Shown here one piece after another: positions 48,027-60,055 of a stretch of DNA of 64,000 nucleotides. Under the pieces are notes generated by a model. The model made no database searches. It had not been told where the DNA came from and saw only the letters and a program-made list of their open reading frames with translations. Source of the stretch: Symbiotaphrina buchneri (taxonomy: Eukaryota; Ascomycota; Symbiotaphrinales; Symbiotaphrinaceae); NCBI GenBank assembly GCA_001599915.1, contig BCIG01000011.1, forward strand, positions 310,001-374,000, written 5' to 3'. The translations under genes were made by a program, and so were the position numbers. Each line of letters opens with the position of its first letter. The stretch's first letter is position 1.

Positions 48027-50121
48027 TCACTGGTGACCAGGAAATGGCAGCCCATCTCTCGGGGTTGTGTTGATTCCACCATTACCCATTGCTCCCCGTT
48101 GCGTCGAGGGACTTCGCCGAACATCCTGCATTTCCAGTGCCCCGTTGGACCGTAGGTCATCCTTGTCGCCGTCCTCCATGGCTCTCTTTCTCGTAGCACC
48201 GAGTCTCTGATCCCCGGGTTCGTATTTTCGTTTGAAGTGGAGATATGTTGGAGGTCGGGGCCTCCCGAGCACTGTCACCCAGTTGATGACGGCGCTCCCC
48301 TGACTATAAGGTCGATGACGGTCCTTTTTGGGAAACTTCTGTGAGTTGAGCAATTCCCGCGTCGTCTCGCCTTTCGCCATCAAGAACAGATGATAACCGA
48401 CTAGAGAGGCGGGATACGATGCTCCAAGGATCCCATATATAACCATTGCCCAAGGGACCCGGCAGGCGTTCACAGCACTTGCAAACGAGATATGGTTCCG
48501 ATGCTGATAGACCAGAACATGTGCCAGACTCGCTCCCATCAAGAACAACCCCAAGATCATCCCAGAAGTGACAAAGGCGTAGAAATAACGGTAGTTGCGT
48601 CTCCCTACGCAGTTGTTCAACCACACACAGTGATGATCCTGCGTCTCTACGCAATTATCACAAATTCGGCAATGGTGTGCACGCGGCGGGCGCCATATAT
48701 TGCATGTCTTGCAATATTTAACAGGCACATCCATAACAGAGTTTGGAGACGTTCTTGATTTGACTCTAACCCACCCCGTAGTAGGTGGACCCAAGGTCAG
48801 CGGATCTTGATTCTCATCTGGAGCAGGTAAGGGCTGCAGGTTTCGAGGGAGGATCTGAAGACGTCAGCATCAGCGAACGCCAAGCTCTGAGATGGAGATC
48901 GTACGCCTGGATCCGTTACAGAACCATGGAGAAAGGAGGAGATACATATAAGGAATATGTAAGCAAAAAGGATCGGTATTGCTGGAGAAACATGCAACCA
49001 TAAATAGGGGCCTCTGCAGCAGCAGTGTTAGCGCCAACGCCCATCGTCCAGAACTGTGGGGCTGGGGATACCCACGAGTAGGCAAAGAAGAGGGCAGTGG
49101 GTAGAACCACAATCAGAGCGGTCGCAATATTGATCGGAGTGTGTCTTGTGTTCTGCCACCGACCACCACAGCAGAAAATCGTGTTACCAGTGAAATATTC
49201 ATAATTTCTGCCCAAGCTTATGGTTGGTTTGGGTGGGTGCTTATGCATAGTACGATTCGGCGACGAGGGACTAGATGGTACCTTCTCGTGCCTCGCGGTA
49301 TCAACATCGCCTTGACGGAGAGCCCCTGCAAACCAAGACCTAGTTGACTTGTTTGAGGAAGATTTCGTTTCAGCATTGTCACCGATGGCCCTCGCCCCAT
49401 TAGAAGAGCCGTGTAGCTGCGTTGTCGAGCCATTTTTCAGAGGCCGCGTGCTCTCCGTTAAGCTTCTTACGATACCATTACCAACGACGCTGGCGGTTGC
49501 CGTTGTCCGATCGAAATTCTCTCTCTCTGTATATTCTGTATCTCTAGATGGAGGTGGGAACATCTCCTGATTCCGCTGCGCGGGCAAGGCCTGGGCCATG
49601 GGTGGATCCAAGACAACGCCGCTTTCTTTAAGGTCGCCAGATTCTAATTCGCTACGACCATCACCGCTTATCATTGGAGGAGCTTGGAATGATGAACGGG
49701 CACCCCTCTGAGCTTGAAGGCGCTGAGAGCTCATGGGGCGGAAAAAGGCCTGCGAGGTTAAAGATGGCGCATGCGATCTGCTAGTTGCGGTCTGTGGCCG
49801 ACTCCTCCCGGAAAACGAGGCAGCATTGGTGGTAGAGCCAGTAGCACGATGTTGGCCGCTGAGCAAAGGAGCTCTTATTCCAGGTGTCGGATATGACACC
49901 GCTCCATGGGTGGGCAAGGACCCAGTTGCCGCAGTCAAGGGGTGAGTTTCTGGACCTTCGCCGAAAGTGCCCAGGGCACCGTCCAATGTCGGACCAGGAA
50001 GAGCGTCAGTTACCATTGTACCAGCATCCTGGGTTGGCATCACATTGGAGGTGCGTCCTCCAGCACAATGGGCGCCCCCTAGCCCAGTAGCTTCGATTGG
50101 GGATGAACCTGTCCGCGACAT
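48027..50121 (-). CDS. ERF2: DHHC protein S-acyltransferase, Erf2-type (Ras palmitoyltransferase)
   Basis: Multi-pass ER/Golgi enzyme attaching palmitate to cysteines, with Ras as the classic yeast substrate. Three exons, 50121-49076, 49013-48905, 48854-48027, give 660 residues. The cysteine-rich domain runs from KYCKTCNIWRPPRAHHC to VWLNNCVGRRNYRYF, with the catalytic DHHC at about 458-461. Membrane segments include IATALIVVLPTALFFAYS with PYLWLHVSPAIPILFAYIF before the domain and FYAFVTSGMILGLFLMGAS after. The N-terminal 300 residues are Ser/Thr-rich and disordered, longer than in yeast Erf2 (359 residues total), as in other Pezizomycotina. FTGNTIFCCGGRWQNTRHTPIN is the typical entry to the first membrane pair. 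Confidence 0.9.
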
Positions 50122-50834
50122 GATTGTAAGGACGGGCAATTTATGCCTATTGTTGGCCCTGAGAAGGAGACTCTCGAAAATCGAGGCTGAATTAAGCGTT
50201 CATATTATCGATGACCGGGAAGCGGATATGAGCCGGAGTAAGGAGGCAACAAGGTGGGCGCATTCCGCCTAGGAAGGCTCGCAAGGACAATGTTGCGGAA
50301 ATGAAGGACACGCAAGAAAGCTCCAAGCGGGAGAGAGCTGAGAGTTCAACGAGGGCAACTGTAGATGCTTAGGGGCATAATGAAGAAAATGATGCCGCAA
50401 TAGCGTGCATTGTAACGTCGGGGTTGCTGGCCTGAGCGGTGCACCCTGGCGATGGTGATGGGGAAGAAAGAAGGAGATAATATAAGATAAATAAGACAAG
50501 GTGTACGGAGTAGTTCTGTAAGGGTTTCTCCGTACGAGGCTATATCGATACATAATAGGGGTACTCGTGCTAGACGCGATTTGGGTGTGTACACCGTACT
50601 CGTACCTTAGGTAGTGACGGAAACATCACCTGATTGCCAAGACCTTCCTTCCTCCGGGCTCCCTTCAGGTTTCCCTCCACCACGAACGACACCATTCGAC
50701 CCGCCTACGTACGCCGTACCCTACCGACCTGACCTTAAGCATCGCACTCAAAATCAAACCTCAACACACCCACGTCACTCAATCCCGGCTCAATTCATCC
50801 TAGACAAGGGCTCCTGCTGTACCATTTTGACACC
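50122..50834. promoter_or_regulatory. Divergent promoter region, ERF2 / small mitochondrial-type gene
   Basis: About 710 bases between start codons, with a TACGGAGTA nonamer at 50504-50512 and a TACCTTAGGTA element near 50603. No gene seen. Confidence 0.5.
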
Positions 50835-51455
50835 ATGATTCCAACTCTCGCTCGCCGGGCCGCACAGGCTGCTACTACTGAAGGCACCACCCCCCTCAAA
50901 CGAGGAGCCCGCCGTGACCCTGAACTTTATGTGAGCGCTGAAGACAGACTGCCTCACTGTCGCTCCCGAATAATCCAATTGAGGGGTTTCACGCGAGCAC
51001 AGAGGCTGTGAATCTGCTGCTGACCGTGATGTTAGGTCCTGCTTGGCATCATGAGCGGTATCTTTGGTGTTGCCGGTTGGTACTTCGGTATGCCATCCTT
51101 TCTCATCTCTCAACCTTCTAGCCTGATCCCTGTCTCATACTGAACTTCCTCCCAGGTTCCAAACCGACTAGTGCTTCCTCCGAGCAGCCTGTGGGTATGG
51201 TAAAAGGATCCATGCCTTGGGAGAAGGAGTCAACCGAGGGCGACAAGGCTCGCGAGCACTTCAAATATCAGTACCATCCCGGTGGCGACCCGAGGAATCC
51301 TCCCAAGGATGCGCCAAGCGCCTTGCACAGCGTTGTTGTGCCGAATGTCAATCTTCCCAAGGTGAGGATTGCTCCCCTGTCTGCAATTGCAAGGCTGACT
51401 TTCAGAATAGGCGCTGCATGACCAGTTTAACAAGTGGGGCAAGGATGACTACTAG
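50835..51455 (+). CDS. Small single-pass mitochondrial-type protein, function unknown
   Basis: Four exons, 50835-50930, 51036-51087, 51156-51361, 51411-51455, give 132 residues. The N-terminus MIPTLARRAAQAATTEG is Arg/Ala-rich without acidic residues until position 16, a plausible mitochondrial leader. One membrane helix follows (LYVLLGIMSGIFGVAGWYFG), then a soluble tail with YQYHPGGDPRNPPKDAPSAL and the terminal LHDQFNKWGKDDY. I recall similar proteins in filamentous fungi without an assigned function. The size and layout suit an accessory respiratory-chain or inner-membrane protein, but this is inference. All joins are in phase, and the last exon of only 15 codons is supported by the conserved-looking terminus. 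Confidence 0.78.
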
Positions 51456-51749
51456 AAAGCGAACCAATGACGCCGTCAATGCGATCGCTAGATCATGTAT
51501 CACATATGTGGTGGGAGAAGTCCGCAGGCCGAAGGGCGACATGGGTTTATTGTACATAGCAATGGCTTATGTAGTGTTGTCCCGCCGAGCCATCACCGTG
51601 TGGAGGCGCACGGACGGCTAGCAGATGCACAGAACTGTTTTCATTGCAACGGAAGTATTTAGATTACAGAAGGATTTCTCAGACATTTCGAGCTCCTACT
51701 TTGACATGTTCGTGGAAATGCGGACAAGATTCACCAGAAGGTGATGTCT
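51456..51749. other. Convergent intergenic region, small mitochondrial-type gene / PMT2
   Basis: 294 bases between facing stop codons. Nothing recognisable. Confidence 0.55.
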
Positions 51750-54700
51750 CTACTTCGTCGCCGAATTGCCCTCACTTGCCGGCTTAGCTTTGCTCCCGTT
51801 GGCTATATCGGCTTCAGCCCTCTTTTCCTTGCTAATGTCGTCAACAGCTGCCACCGTAGGCGGCTGGTCATTTGCTTCAGCGTCATCAACGTTTCCCGCG
51901 GTCTCTGGATTTCTCCCTTCGATGTCGGGATGTGGAGGTGCAACTGCATCAGGATTGATCTCGTTGCCTTGTGCGTCCACCAGCCGGGTTCGGGTTTCGT
52001 ATCTGGTTTTGAACGAGACCTTGCCAACTAGGGCCGAGACCTGCTCCGGATCCAAGATGTTGCCATTCTCGTCCCGATACTCAACACGCTCTTCGCGAGT
52101 AACAATGGATCCTTCGGGTGGAGGTTGTGGTGTAACATTCGCTTCACCGACTGGCGTCAAAATCTTTTGGTTCTGCTCCTCTGGTGCTGCAAACTCGGCG
52201 TCATTTTTGACTGGATCCTCCACTAAAGGCGGTGCCGGAGCGGCTGTGGGCGCCACTTTATCCGCAATTACTGGCGAAGCTGAGTATTGAGCAAGCTGAG
52301 AAGTTGTCAATAATTATAAGACAAGTGTTAAGCGCCACCTGGAGAGGGCAAGACTTACATCAGTATGGAAAGTATTACAATCCCAATCCCAGGTATCAAA
52401 AAGCTTGACCTTATTGCACATATCTCGCGTCCATGGGTTGCCGTAGGCCAGAGGAGAATACAAGGTGAAAGCAACGACGCTGAGGGCGAGGAACGTAGCG
52501 GCGCCAGCTTTGCCAATTGCGGGGTGTTCCCTGAATGGAGATGAGGATATCCGGTTGGTGCCAAAGTCGTAGAGTTGGCAGAAGACAATTACCGCGAAGT
52601 ACAGCGCAGGCAAGTAGTGATGCAGGAAGAGCTGTCTTTGCATCAGGTAAAAAGGGAAGTAATGGAAAGCCCAGGCCAGGACAAAAGTTCCAATCTCATA
52701 ATCGAACCTTTTGAATGTGTCAACGTTGTAGTCATCGTATCCTCTCTGCCATCGAAGCACGGCCAAGGCTTTGAAGACCACGTAAATAGCAATGGCGGTA
52801 GTGGACGACCACCAAACGACTGGATTACCAATCAGATAGATTTGCCGATGGTCTTTGCCCCAGAAGTTGATGCCGCGTCGGAGAACCGGCCAGGATGGGG
52901 GGCGAGAGTCCCAGGCATGCGACTCCACAAGTCCGGCGTTCGTGACCCACATAACTTTCTGTAGCTCCCAGAATTTGCCCAAGAACCCGGGATCCCTATA
53001 ATTAACCTTTTCTGCATCGTCGCCAAGCATCGGATGCTCATTCTGTTCGATATACCAGACGCTGTTTGGCAGCGTACCACCTCTTGCACATGTAACTTCC
53101 TGTTGCTCGTATGCCCAGTCCGGGAGTTTGACTTTGTGAGAAAAAAGCACGCATCCTGTCATGAGATGGACGAGCTTGAACTTCGTTTGAATCGTCCGAA
53201 CGTGTTTCTTTGCTGCCGCGCCATCCGACATAGACTTCACAATTTCAACACGGAACAAATCATTAGCGTCACCCTCAAACCCTTCATATCCGTATGCGGA
53301 GACCTCGTTCTGCCAGTCTGCCTCAGTTACCGGAGGCCTTACATCATGCGAATGAAGTCGACGGCCAGTGGAGAGATGGTACAGCCGGATCACGCTGCCG
53401 TCCTCGATCAAAGTAGGTGAGATGCTGTCCCACGCGTAGGGTCCAGCAATAGGCCCCTCAGGGGTCTCGGGTTGAGTCTGGTTCTCAAGCAGCCAAATGT
53501 TGTTGTCATCTTTATGAGGATACAGGGTGATCTGCTGCTGCTTGCTTCCCTCTGGATACATATGGTTATGCGAATGCAGATAGCCGCCTTGTGTATTCAG
53601 GTGACGAATAGAGACGCGGGATCCGAAAACAACGTCCGCAGGGACATCTTGCATGGACTTGGAGTTCAAAGTCGCTTGGAACTCAGATGACATGAAGCCG
53701 TCCCCATCTCCAGGGTTGACAAGGCAGACGAAGTGAATCGCAAACATAGCCATGTAGAAGGTCAAGGGGATGATCACAAGACAAAACAGCCGTGCGAAGA
53801 AATGTTTAAACCAGAGCCTCTGTAGTTCTTTCAGCAGTAGTTTAGTTAATCGGGGTACGCTCCACTCACGGGTGTAACGTTCTTTGTGTCCCCCAACAGT
53901 ACCCACAATTGGACGAGCGTGAGACTACCAACCCAGGCGATGGTGAATAGCCCGACCCATTTGACACTCACCGTCGCTCCAAGACCAAACCCGGTGGCGA
54001 CCAAATAAAACCACCAACTGGGTTTGAACGCCTTTTCCGGCCCCTGTTCGTGCTGGTTTGTGAAGCAAGTCCAGGCCAATCCCGTGAACGCCGTGAATAT
54101 TACGAGTGGAGAATCGAGAAGTATGAGCCGGGATTGCGTAAGAAGCGCATTCTCTTTCAGTTCGGGTTAGCAACCAGTAAGTGAAGCCTCGCAACAATTT
54201 GCCTACCAAAAATAATCAGGCCAGCCCCGAGGGTAGCCGTGGTCGTCCGACATCCGGTGGCCTTCAGCGTCAGAAAAATGGTAGGAACTGTCAGGACACC
54301 CATAATTGCGGGCAGAAGCCTCATGGCCACATATGGGACGCCAGGCTCTAGGTAATCTTTCCCAATGTCCTTGAAGTCAAACTCGCCATCAAAGCCAGCA
54401 AGCCATCCGGCGAGTGTTATCAGCAGCTTGGCCAAGGGAGGATGCACGTCCATGAAAAATTTGCCTTTTATGTACTTGGAGGCAAAGCCGCCAAAGCTAG
54501 GAGCGGTACGCACATGATGTCAGCTTTGCCTATGCGGTATGAAACGCACCAAGGTGAAAGGAGAACCTACTGGACCTCATCGAAGACGACACTGCTCGGC
54601 TGATAGATCCTGAAAAGCCGGACGACTGCTGCTACTGCGGTCAGGACTCCTAGCAGGCGCCATTCTGAAGCAGGCAGGAGAAATAGATCATGGTCCGATA

Positions 54701-54803
54701 CGCCCTGCGACCTGTAGTCCGTAGGCTTCTGACTGGCTGCTTTTCGGCCACCATTGGGGTCGGCGCCTCGGTTGACAGCGGTGTTGGAATGTTTCGGAGG
54801 CAT
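51750..54803 (-). CDS. PMT2: Protein O-mannosyltransferase, PMT2 subfamily
   Basis: ER-membrane enzyme transferring mannose from dolichol-phosphate-mannose to Ser/Thr of secreted proteins. PMT2 members pair with PMT1. Five exons: 54803-54571, 54496-54207, 54153-53870, 53819-52359, 52295-51750, giving 937 residues. Family landmarks: PSSVVFDEVHFGGFASKYIK with the essential Asp-Glu pair, FFMDVHPPLAKLL, ENALLTQSRLILLDSPLV, a lumenal MIR-repeat loop (GSRVSIRHLNTQGGYLHSH, GSVIRLYHLSTGRRLHSH, KLVHLMTGCVLFSHKVKLPD), and later membrane spans (YFPFYLMQRQLFLHHYLPAL). The last exon adds 182 residues rich in Pro/Glu/Ala, including EERVEYRDENGNILDPEQV, beyond the usual end at about 750. The last intron is supported by good splice signals and frame. 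Confidence 0.9.
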
Positions 54804-55446
54804 TGAAAGCCTAGGTCGAAGTCTGGATGTTTCAGAAGCGGGCTATGAGCACAGCTGCTCTGAGCGTGGTGCAAGCTGCCAAGGGGGGGGTTCGTAAGAG
54901 GCGGAATATAGGGTTAACGAGAGACGGCAAGTAAGGTTGGCTGAAAAGACCAGAAAATTACAATCGAGGGTGGAGTGTAAAGTTCAAATCATTAGTTTAA
55001 AGTAGAAGCAGTCGGCTATAGAGCGGAGGCCTGGTTGAGAAGGGCAGAAGGGCTCAAAAACATGGTGATGCGTGCGGAGGGAGGAGAGGAATTGGCGTCT
55101 TGGATTGGGATTGGGGACACGACACGCGCTTCAGTTGGAGCTATCTAGCTAGGGAGTACTTATCGAGTACGAGGTGCTATAGGGCGATCCCAGCAAGGAG
55201 GAGTAGTTTACCAGGTAGCTAACCGTACTCCTTAGCTTAAGGCCACTTTCGCACCCCTTTCTCCCCTGTCGCCTGGCTGGCGCCGTCAAGTTCTTCCGTT
55301 CCGTAAAACTCCCTCTACCGTACCTTACGAACCTCAAATCGAAATCACGGGACTCTTCCTACAGGGCGATTGCTTGGAATTTCACGACATCCCACCCACC
55401 TTCAACGAGCGCATCACCGCACACCAGTGCGCGCGCTTCTGGAGAC
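54804..55446. promoter_or_regulatory. Divergent promoter region, PMT2 / SF3A1
   Basis: About 640 bases between start codons. No strong motif recognised apart from weak partial copies of the AGGTACCT-type element near 55205-55225. Confidence 0.5.
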
Positions 55447-57254
55447 ATGGCGCCTTCAGCCGTCAATGGGGACAGGGATAGTCCTGCGCCCCCTGGACTG
55501 GAAGCCGCCAACAAGCCGCCACCTGGCGTGGTGCTTCCGCCCAAGGATATTCGAGGTTCGTCATTTGGAGCCTGCGTCGCTCGAAGAGACACTTACTAAC
55601 CATTGATCCTGATAGCTATCGTTGAAAAGACGGCTGGCTACGTCGCTCGCAATGGTCCCGTCTTCGAAGGTAGGAAGGGATTCCGATGTACTTCTACTAC
55701 ATGATCCTGTCGCTCACGCTTTCAGATCGTATTCGCGAAAAGGAGCGCCAGAATGCTAAATTCTCATTTCTGAACCCGAACGACGCATATTACCCGTTCT
55801 ATGCATGGCGACTGAACGAGGTGCGCGAAGGTCGTGGCACACAGGTATCTGCTGGCCGCGTTGGGGAGACGCCAGCACCGGAACCCGAGAAGCCGAAAGG
55901 ACCACCGCAGCCGCCGGATTTCCAGTTCTCAGCTCGGATGCCCAACATTAACGCTCAAGATCTGGAGGTGGTCAAACTGACGGCGCTTTTCGTGGCACAA
56001 AATGGACGGTCTTTTATGACTACTCTGTCACAACGTGAAGCTCGCAATTTCCAGTTCGACTTTCTACGACCGCAACACAGTTTATATCAATTTTTCAGTC
56101 GGCTCGTTGATCAGTACTCGGAACTTCTACGAGGTGGCACGATTGAAGATGGGAGGGCCGAGAAGGCGCGGATCAGAGAACTAGAGCAGAATGTCAAAGA
56201 TCGCTTCCATGTGTTGGATCGTGCAAGACAGCGGGCGGAATGGGTCAAACACCAGGAACAGCAAAAACAAAAGGAAGAGCAAGAAGCTGAAGCAGAAAAA
56301 AGTAAGTTAAAGCACTCCACAAGGTCTCTTGGGATTGCTGACCCTTTGTGAAGTCGCTTATGCCTCCATCGACTGGCATGATTTTGTGGTTGTGGAGACT
56401 GTACTCTTCACGGAAGCGGACGACCAAGCTGATCTTCCAGCGCCTACGTCATTGGCCGACCTTCAATCTGCCTCCCTCGAGCAAAAAGCAATGATGTCCC
56501 TTGCACCAGGCAACATGCGGATAGAGGAAGCCATGCCAACAGACGAGGAGACGTATTATAACGCCTATCCTCCACAACAACCGGTGCAGGCCATGCCTCC
56601 TTCAATATCACCTCAAGCGCCTCAGGCATCGTTTGCACCACCGGGCCATAGCCCTATGGAATATCAGATGCAAGTGGGCACTCAAGAAGATGAGGAGGAG
56701 CAGCGGATACGTGAGCGTATGCAGGAGCGTGATCGGGCACAGCAAGCGCAGGCTGCCGCTAAAGGAGCTGCTGCCCCCATGCGCATTCGTAGCGATTACG
56801 TTCCAAGGGCGCAAGCAAGAAGGCAAAATGTTCTCACTGCGCAGTGTCCTAACTGCAAACAGCAGATCCCCTATGATGAGTTGGAGCAACATATGAGGAG
56901 TAAGTATCCTAGATCTGACATCGCTATGAGTCTGCTGACATGTCCGCGCTAGTTGAATTACTTGATCCACGGTGGAAAGAGCAACGCGCTAAAGCGGATT
57001 CTCGATATGCCACTACGAATCTTTCCACACAGGATGTGGCCAACAACCTTAAACGCCTAGCCAGTCAGCGCAGCGATGTCTTTGATGGAGTGACCGGGCA
57101 GCCTATTTCGGAAGAGGAGGCGGCGCGACGTAAAAAGGCCGCCACGAGTTATGATGGTGCTCCCGAAACCAAGGATGCCGCCAGGATGCAGCACGTACAA
57201 AACGTGAACATTGAAGAGCAAATCAGGCAGATTCACCAAAAGTTCAAACAATAA
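55447..57254 (+). CDS. PRP21: Splicing factor 3A subunit 1 (Prp21)
   Basis: Component of the SF3a complex of the U2 snRNP, needed for pre-spliceosome formation. Five exons: 55447-55555, 55616-55669, 55726-56301, 56354-56899, 56953-57254, giving 528 residues. Two SURP modules: AIVEKTAGYVARNGPVFE with FSFLNPNDAYYPFYAWRL, and VVKLTALFVAQNGRSFMTTL with FDFLRPQHSLYQFF. A charged linker and ASIDWHDFVVVETVLF follow (SF3A1/PRP21 central domain), then CPNCKQQIPYDELEQHMRIE and LDPRWKEQ. The ubiquitin-like domain of human SF3A1 is absent, as usual in ascomycetes. The first three introns are 52-60 nt. Confidence 0.93.
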
Positions 57255-57847
57255 AGCCTTTATCAGGTCATCTCCAACACTTCAAGATATGCTGGAATGT
57301 GGGTCGCGCGGAATGGCGTTCTGGGAACTGGTTGGGCAGGTTGTACAATACCTTCAGCGCGTAAACATCAGTCTTCATATTGATAATTCACTGTGCGGCA
57401 CATTGCAATGATAGGATCAACGGTTCGAAGACCGCTAAATGATATTAGTGGAACATGCGCGATCTTCCTGCATGAGCGGGTGCATAGTAGTTGCAACCCT
57501 CGAGTCCCTAGACTGAAATCCCATACAGACTCTATCCTTTATCAGAGTGGTGCGCATGAAAGACATAAAAAGCCGCCCAGGTCACGATGGTATCACTTTT
57601 CCCCACTGTGACTATATTTCCAAGCTTGAATACTGCAGACCATCCAGATTAGAAGCCCCTGATAGTAATAGTGAGAACGCCGATGAAATGCTGCAGATAA
57701 AGGGAAAATAAAGAAAATATCATAAGGGGGTTGGTGCTCGACGTCTCTGAATTTCTCAGTTGAACGAAAGAAGCATCTGTGAAAGCTGTATCGGACAACT
57801 GCCAGGAAAACATTAATAGTACGAAACCCGGACAATTACATGCAACA
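57255..57847. other. Convergent intergenic region, PRP21 / SEC2
   Basis: About 590 bases between facing stop codons. Nothing recognisable. Confidence 0.55.
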
Positions 57848-60055
57848 TTAAGGTTCTTGAGGTGGCTGAGGAATAGTGATGGAGAGCCGTTCACCCTTCC
57901 GTTCACCAGATCCGAACGAACGGCCGCTGGAAGCGTTCGACGCAGATGAATTTCGATTCTCCCTGTGCGAAGCACTTGATGCTCTTCCCTCAACACTCTC
58001 TTCATACTGCGACTGCAGATCAACTCTGCCATGATCCGATGGAATGTCAGGTTCACTCTCTACAGGCAGATGCTCTGAAGCAGCTGATGATACAGGGACT
58101 GAAAGAATGGTCTTCCCAATCGAGGTCCGCTTTTCAAGAGACCTGAACGGATCAGTATCCTGACGACCGATAGACGGAGTTCGTGGTTCGGCAATCTTTG
58201 CCATGGCTGGCTGAGCAGACAGATGGCGGCCATTGTTGAGATGGTGTCTTTCTCCATTAGTAGAGCTCCGCGGGGAGTCTCGCAGTGGCCAAAAGGCAGG
58301 CACGACGCCTCCACCCATCCGCGCCCAAAACATCCGTTCCCGTAGCTTTACGCTTTGCTCCCAGGCTGCTATTTCGCCTTCTTCATCTTCTGCTCGCCAG
58401 TGCCCATCTTTCAGAAGCCGGAGAAAGCCAACAAATTCACATGCCGATCTCACACGGTCAAGGCAATATCCACACAATGGGTAACGTTGAGCGTTCTCGT
58501 TTTCGCTAGTACGAAGACGATGCCGTCGTTCGTATCTTTCACCTTTTCTGCTCTCCCCGCATAGCGAGCAGGTGAAAGCATACAACTTGGAGGAGGCAGG
58601 CATAGGTTCCACAACCAGGGTACCTTCAACCATGGTATTGATCACATTGCGCCTTGCCAGCCACGACAGTCCAGGCGCTAGATCCAGTCGCAAAGTCGGC
58701 TCGATATCCTCTGCGAGTGCTCGCTTGTAGAACCGCATCTCTTTGAGAGGCGTCAGGGAGTGCGGCTGATCCCGTGGAGACATACCGCTCACACTGGACG
58801 CAGGAGTGTGGGGAGATCCGGGAGACGATGTATTCGTTCCTGCCGTCGAGAGAGATGGCGAAGAGGCATTCGAAGGCACGTTGCCCATTGATGAGGATTG
58901 ACCGTGACCAGTAAGGTTGCCTAATCCCATCACGTTGAGACCACCGTATGACCCACTGGAGGCTCGGGAACCGGGCATGAAATTCTTTGACGATCGGATC
59001 AGGGCAACAAAATCATCATACGATTGTATATCGAAGCGTAAGACAGGTTGAAGCAGATGCGTGAAGCTTGTGGGATATGATGCAGGCATGCTCTCCCCAC
59101 CAGGGGTATTCGGTAGCAAGTTGAGAGCCTCGAACAACCTTCCAAAATTGTCCTGCGTACCCAACGCTGGCGTGGAAGGTGCGGTAGAGATTGTAGTCGC
59201 TGAATCCATGTCATCCCGCTCTTTACCCATCTCTTGCATAACGTTCTTTAATTCAGCCAATTGCTCTTGCTGTGACATCAGCAATGACTCCATGTCCTTC
59301 AATTGAGCTCTGAGTTGCTCGTTCTTGCGTTCTACCACTTCCTTCTCCTTGCGGGCCGATGAAACCATCTAGCAAGTCAGCCTGTCGCAATTCCATCATG
59401 AACAGAGACAAATGGGGCCCCTACCTTGTTAGCTTCTTCAAATAGGGCACTCGTCAGGTTTTCAAGCTCTTCTTCGATTTCCTTCTTCTCCTTTTCAACT
59501 GCTCCACGTCGCTGTCGTTCCTCGGCTAATTTCCTGTTAAGTTCCTGTGACTCCTTCTCCACGTCCGCCTTGCGGACAAGTATGCCCGAGTTCATCATAT
59601 CTGTATGTGCTCGTGAAGCTTCCTCGAGCTGTCGGATGCGCTGTCTCGCCGTTTCCAGCTCCTGGTGCGCAGCGGACAGTGAGTCATCCAGGTTCGTCTG
59701 ATGGTTTATGGCATTGATAAGCTTTGTACTTAACGCCGCCACCTCGATATTCAGATCAGGATGGTGGGGACTGGAGTCACCGCCCGCTGCTTGATCGGCA
59801 GATACAGTACGACCGCGTGGATCCGGCAGTGTGCTGACAATATCGGAATCGGAAGAAAGGAGCCCTAACCCGGCTAAACCGGGAGCAGTTGCAAGTGTGG
59901 CCATGGTGGAGAGATGCGACGTCGAACGAGCCTTTGCAACCGGCGTAGGAGGCGGGCGCGGCTGAGGTGAGGCCATGTAAGACCAAGCACGCCCCGACGA
60001 AGAGGCCGACCCGGCCGGGCTGGCCGTTGGGGCCCAGCCGTGACCGTGCAATGTA
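57848..60055 (-). CDS. SEC2: Sec2-type guanine nucleotide exchange factor for Rab Sec4, 5' end unresolved
   Basis: Activates the Rab GTPase Sec4 on secretory vesicles. Two exons are supported, 60055-59425 and 59368-57848, together about 716 residues. The exchange domain is the long coiled coil from LSTKLINAINHQTNLDDSL through EIEEELENLTSALFEEANK and, across the intron, MVSSARKEKEVVERKNEQL. A C-terminal zinc-type cluster (CSLCGE ... CGYCLDRVRSACEFVGFL) is typical of fungal Sec2 proteins, followed by a Ser-rich tail. The first supported exon begins after a ctgcag acceptor and has no ATG of its own. An upstream exon ending in CTGGCTCAGAG before a gtatga donor (near 60127) joins in frame but also lacks an ATG, so at least one more 5' exon is missing. 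Confidence 0.85.
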
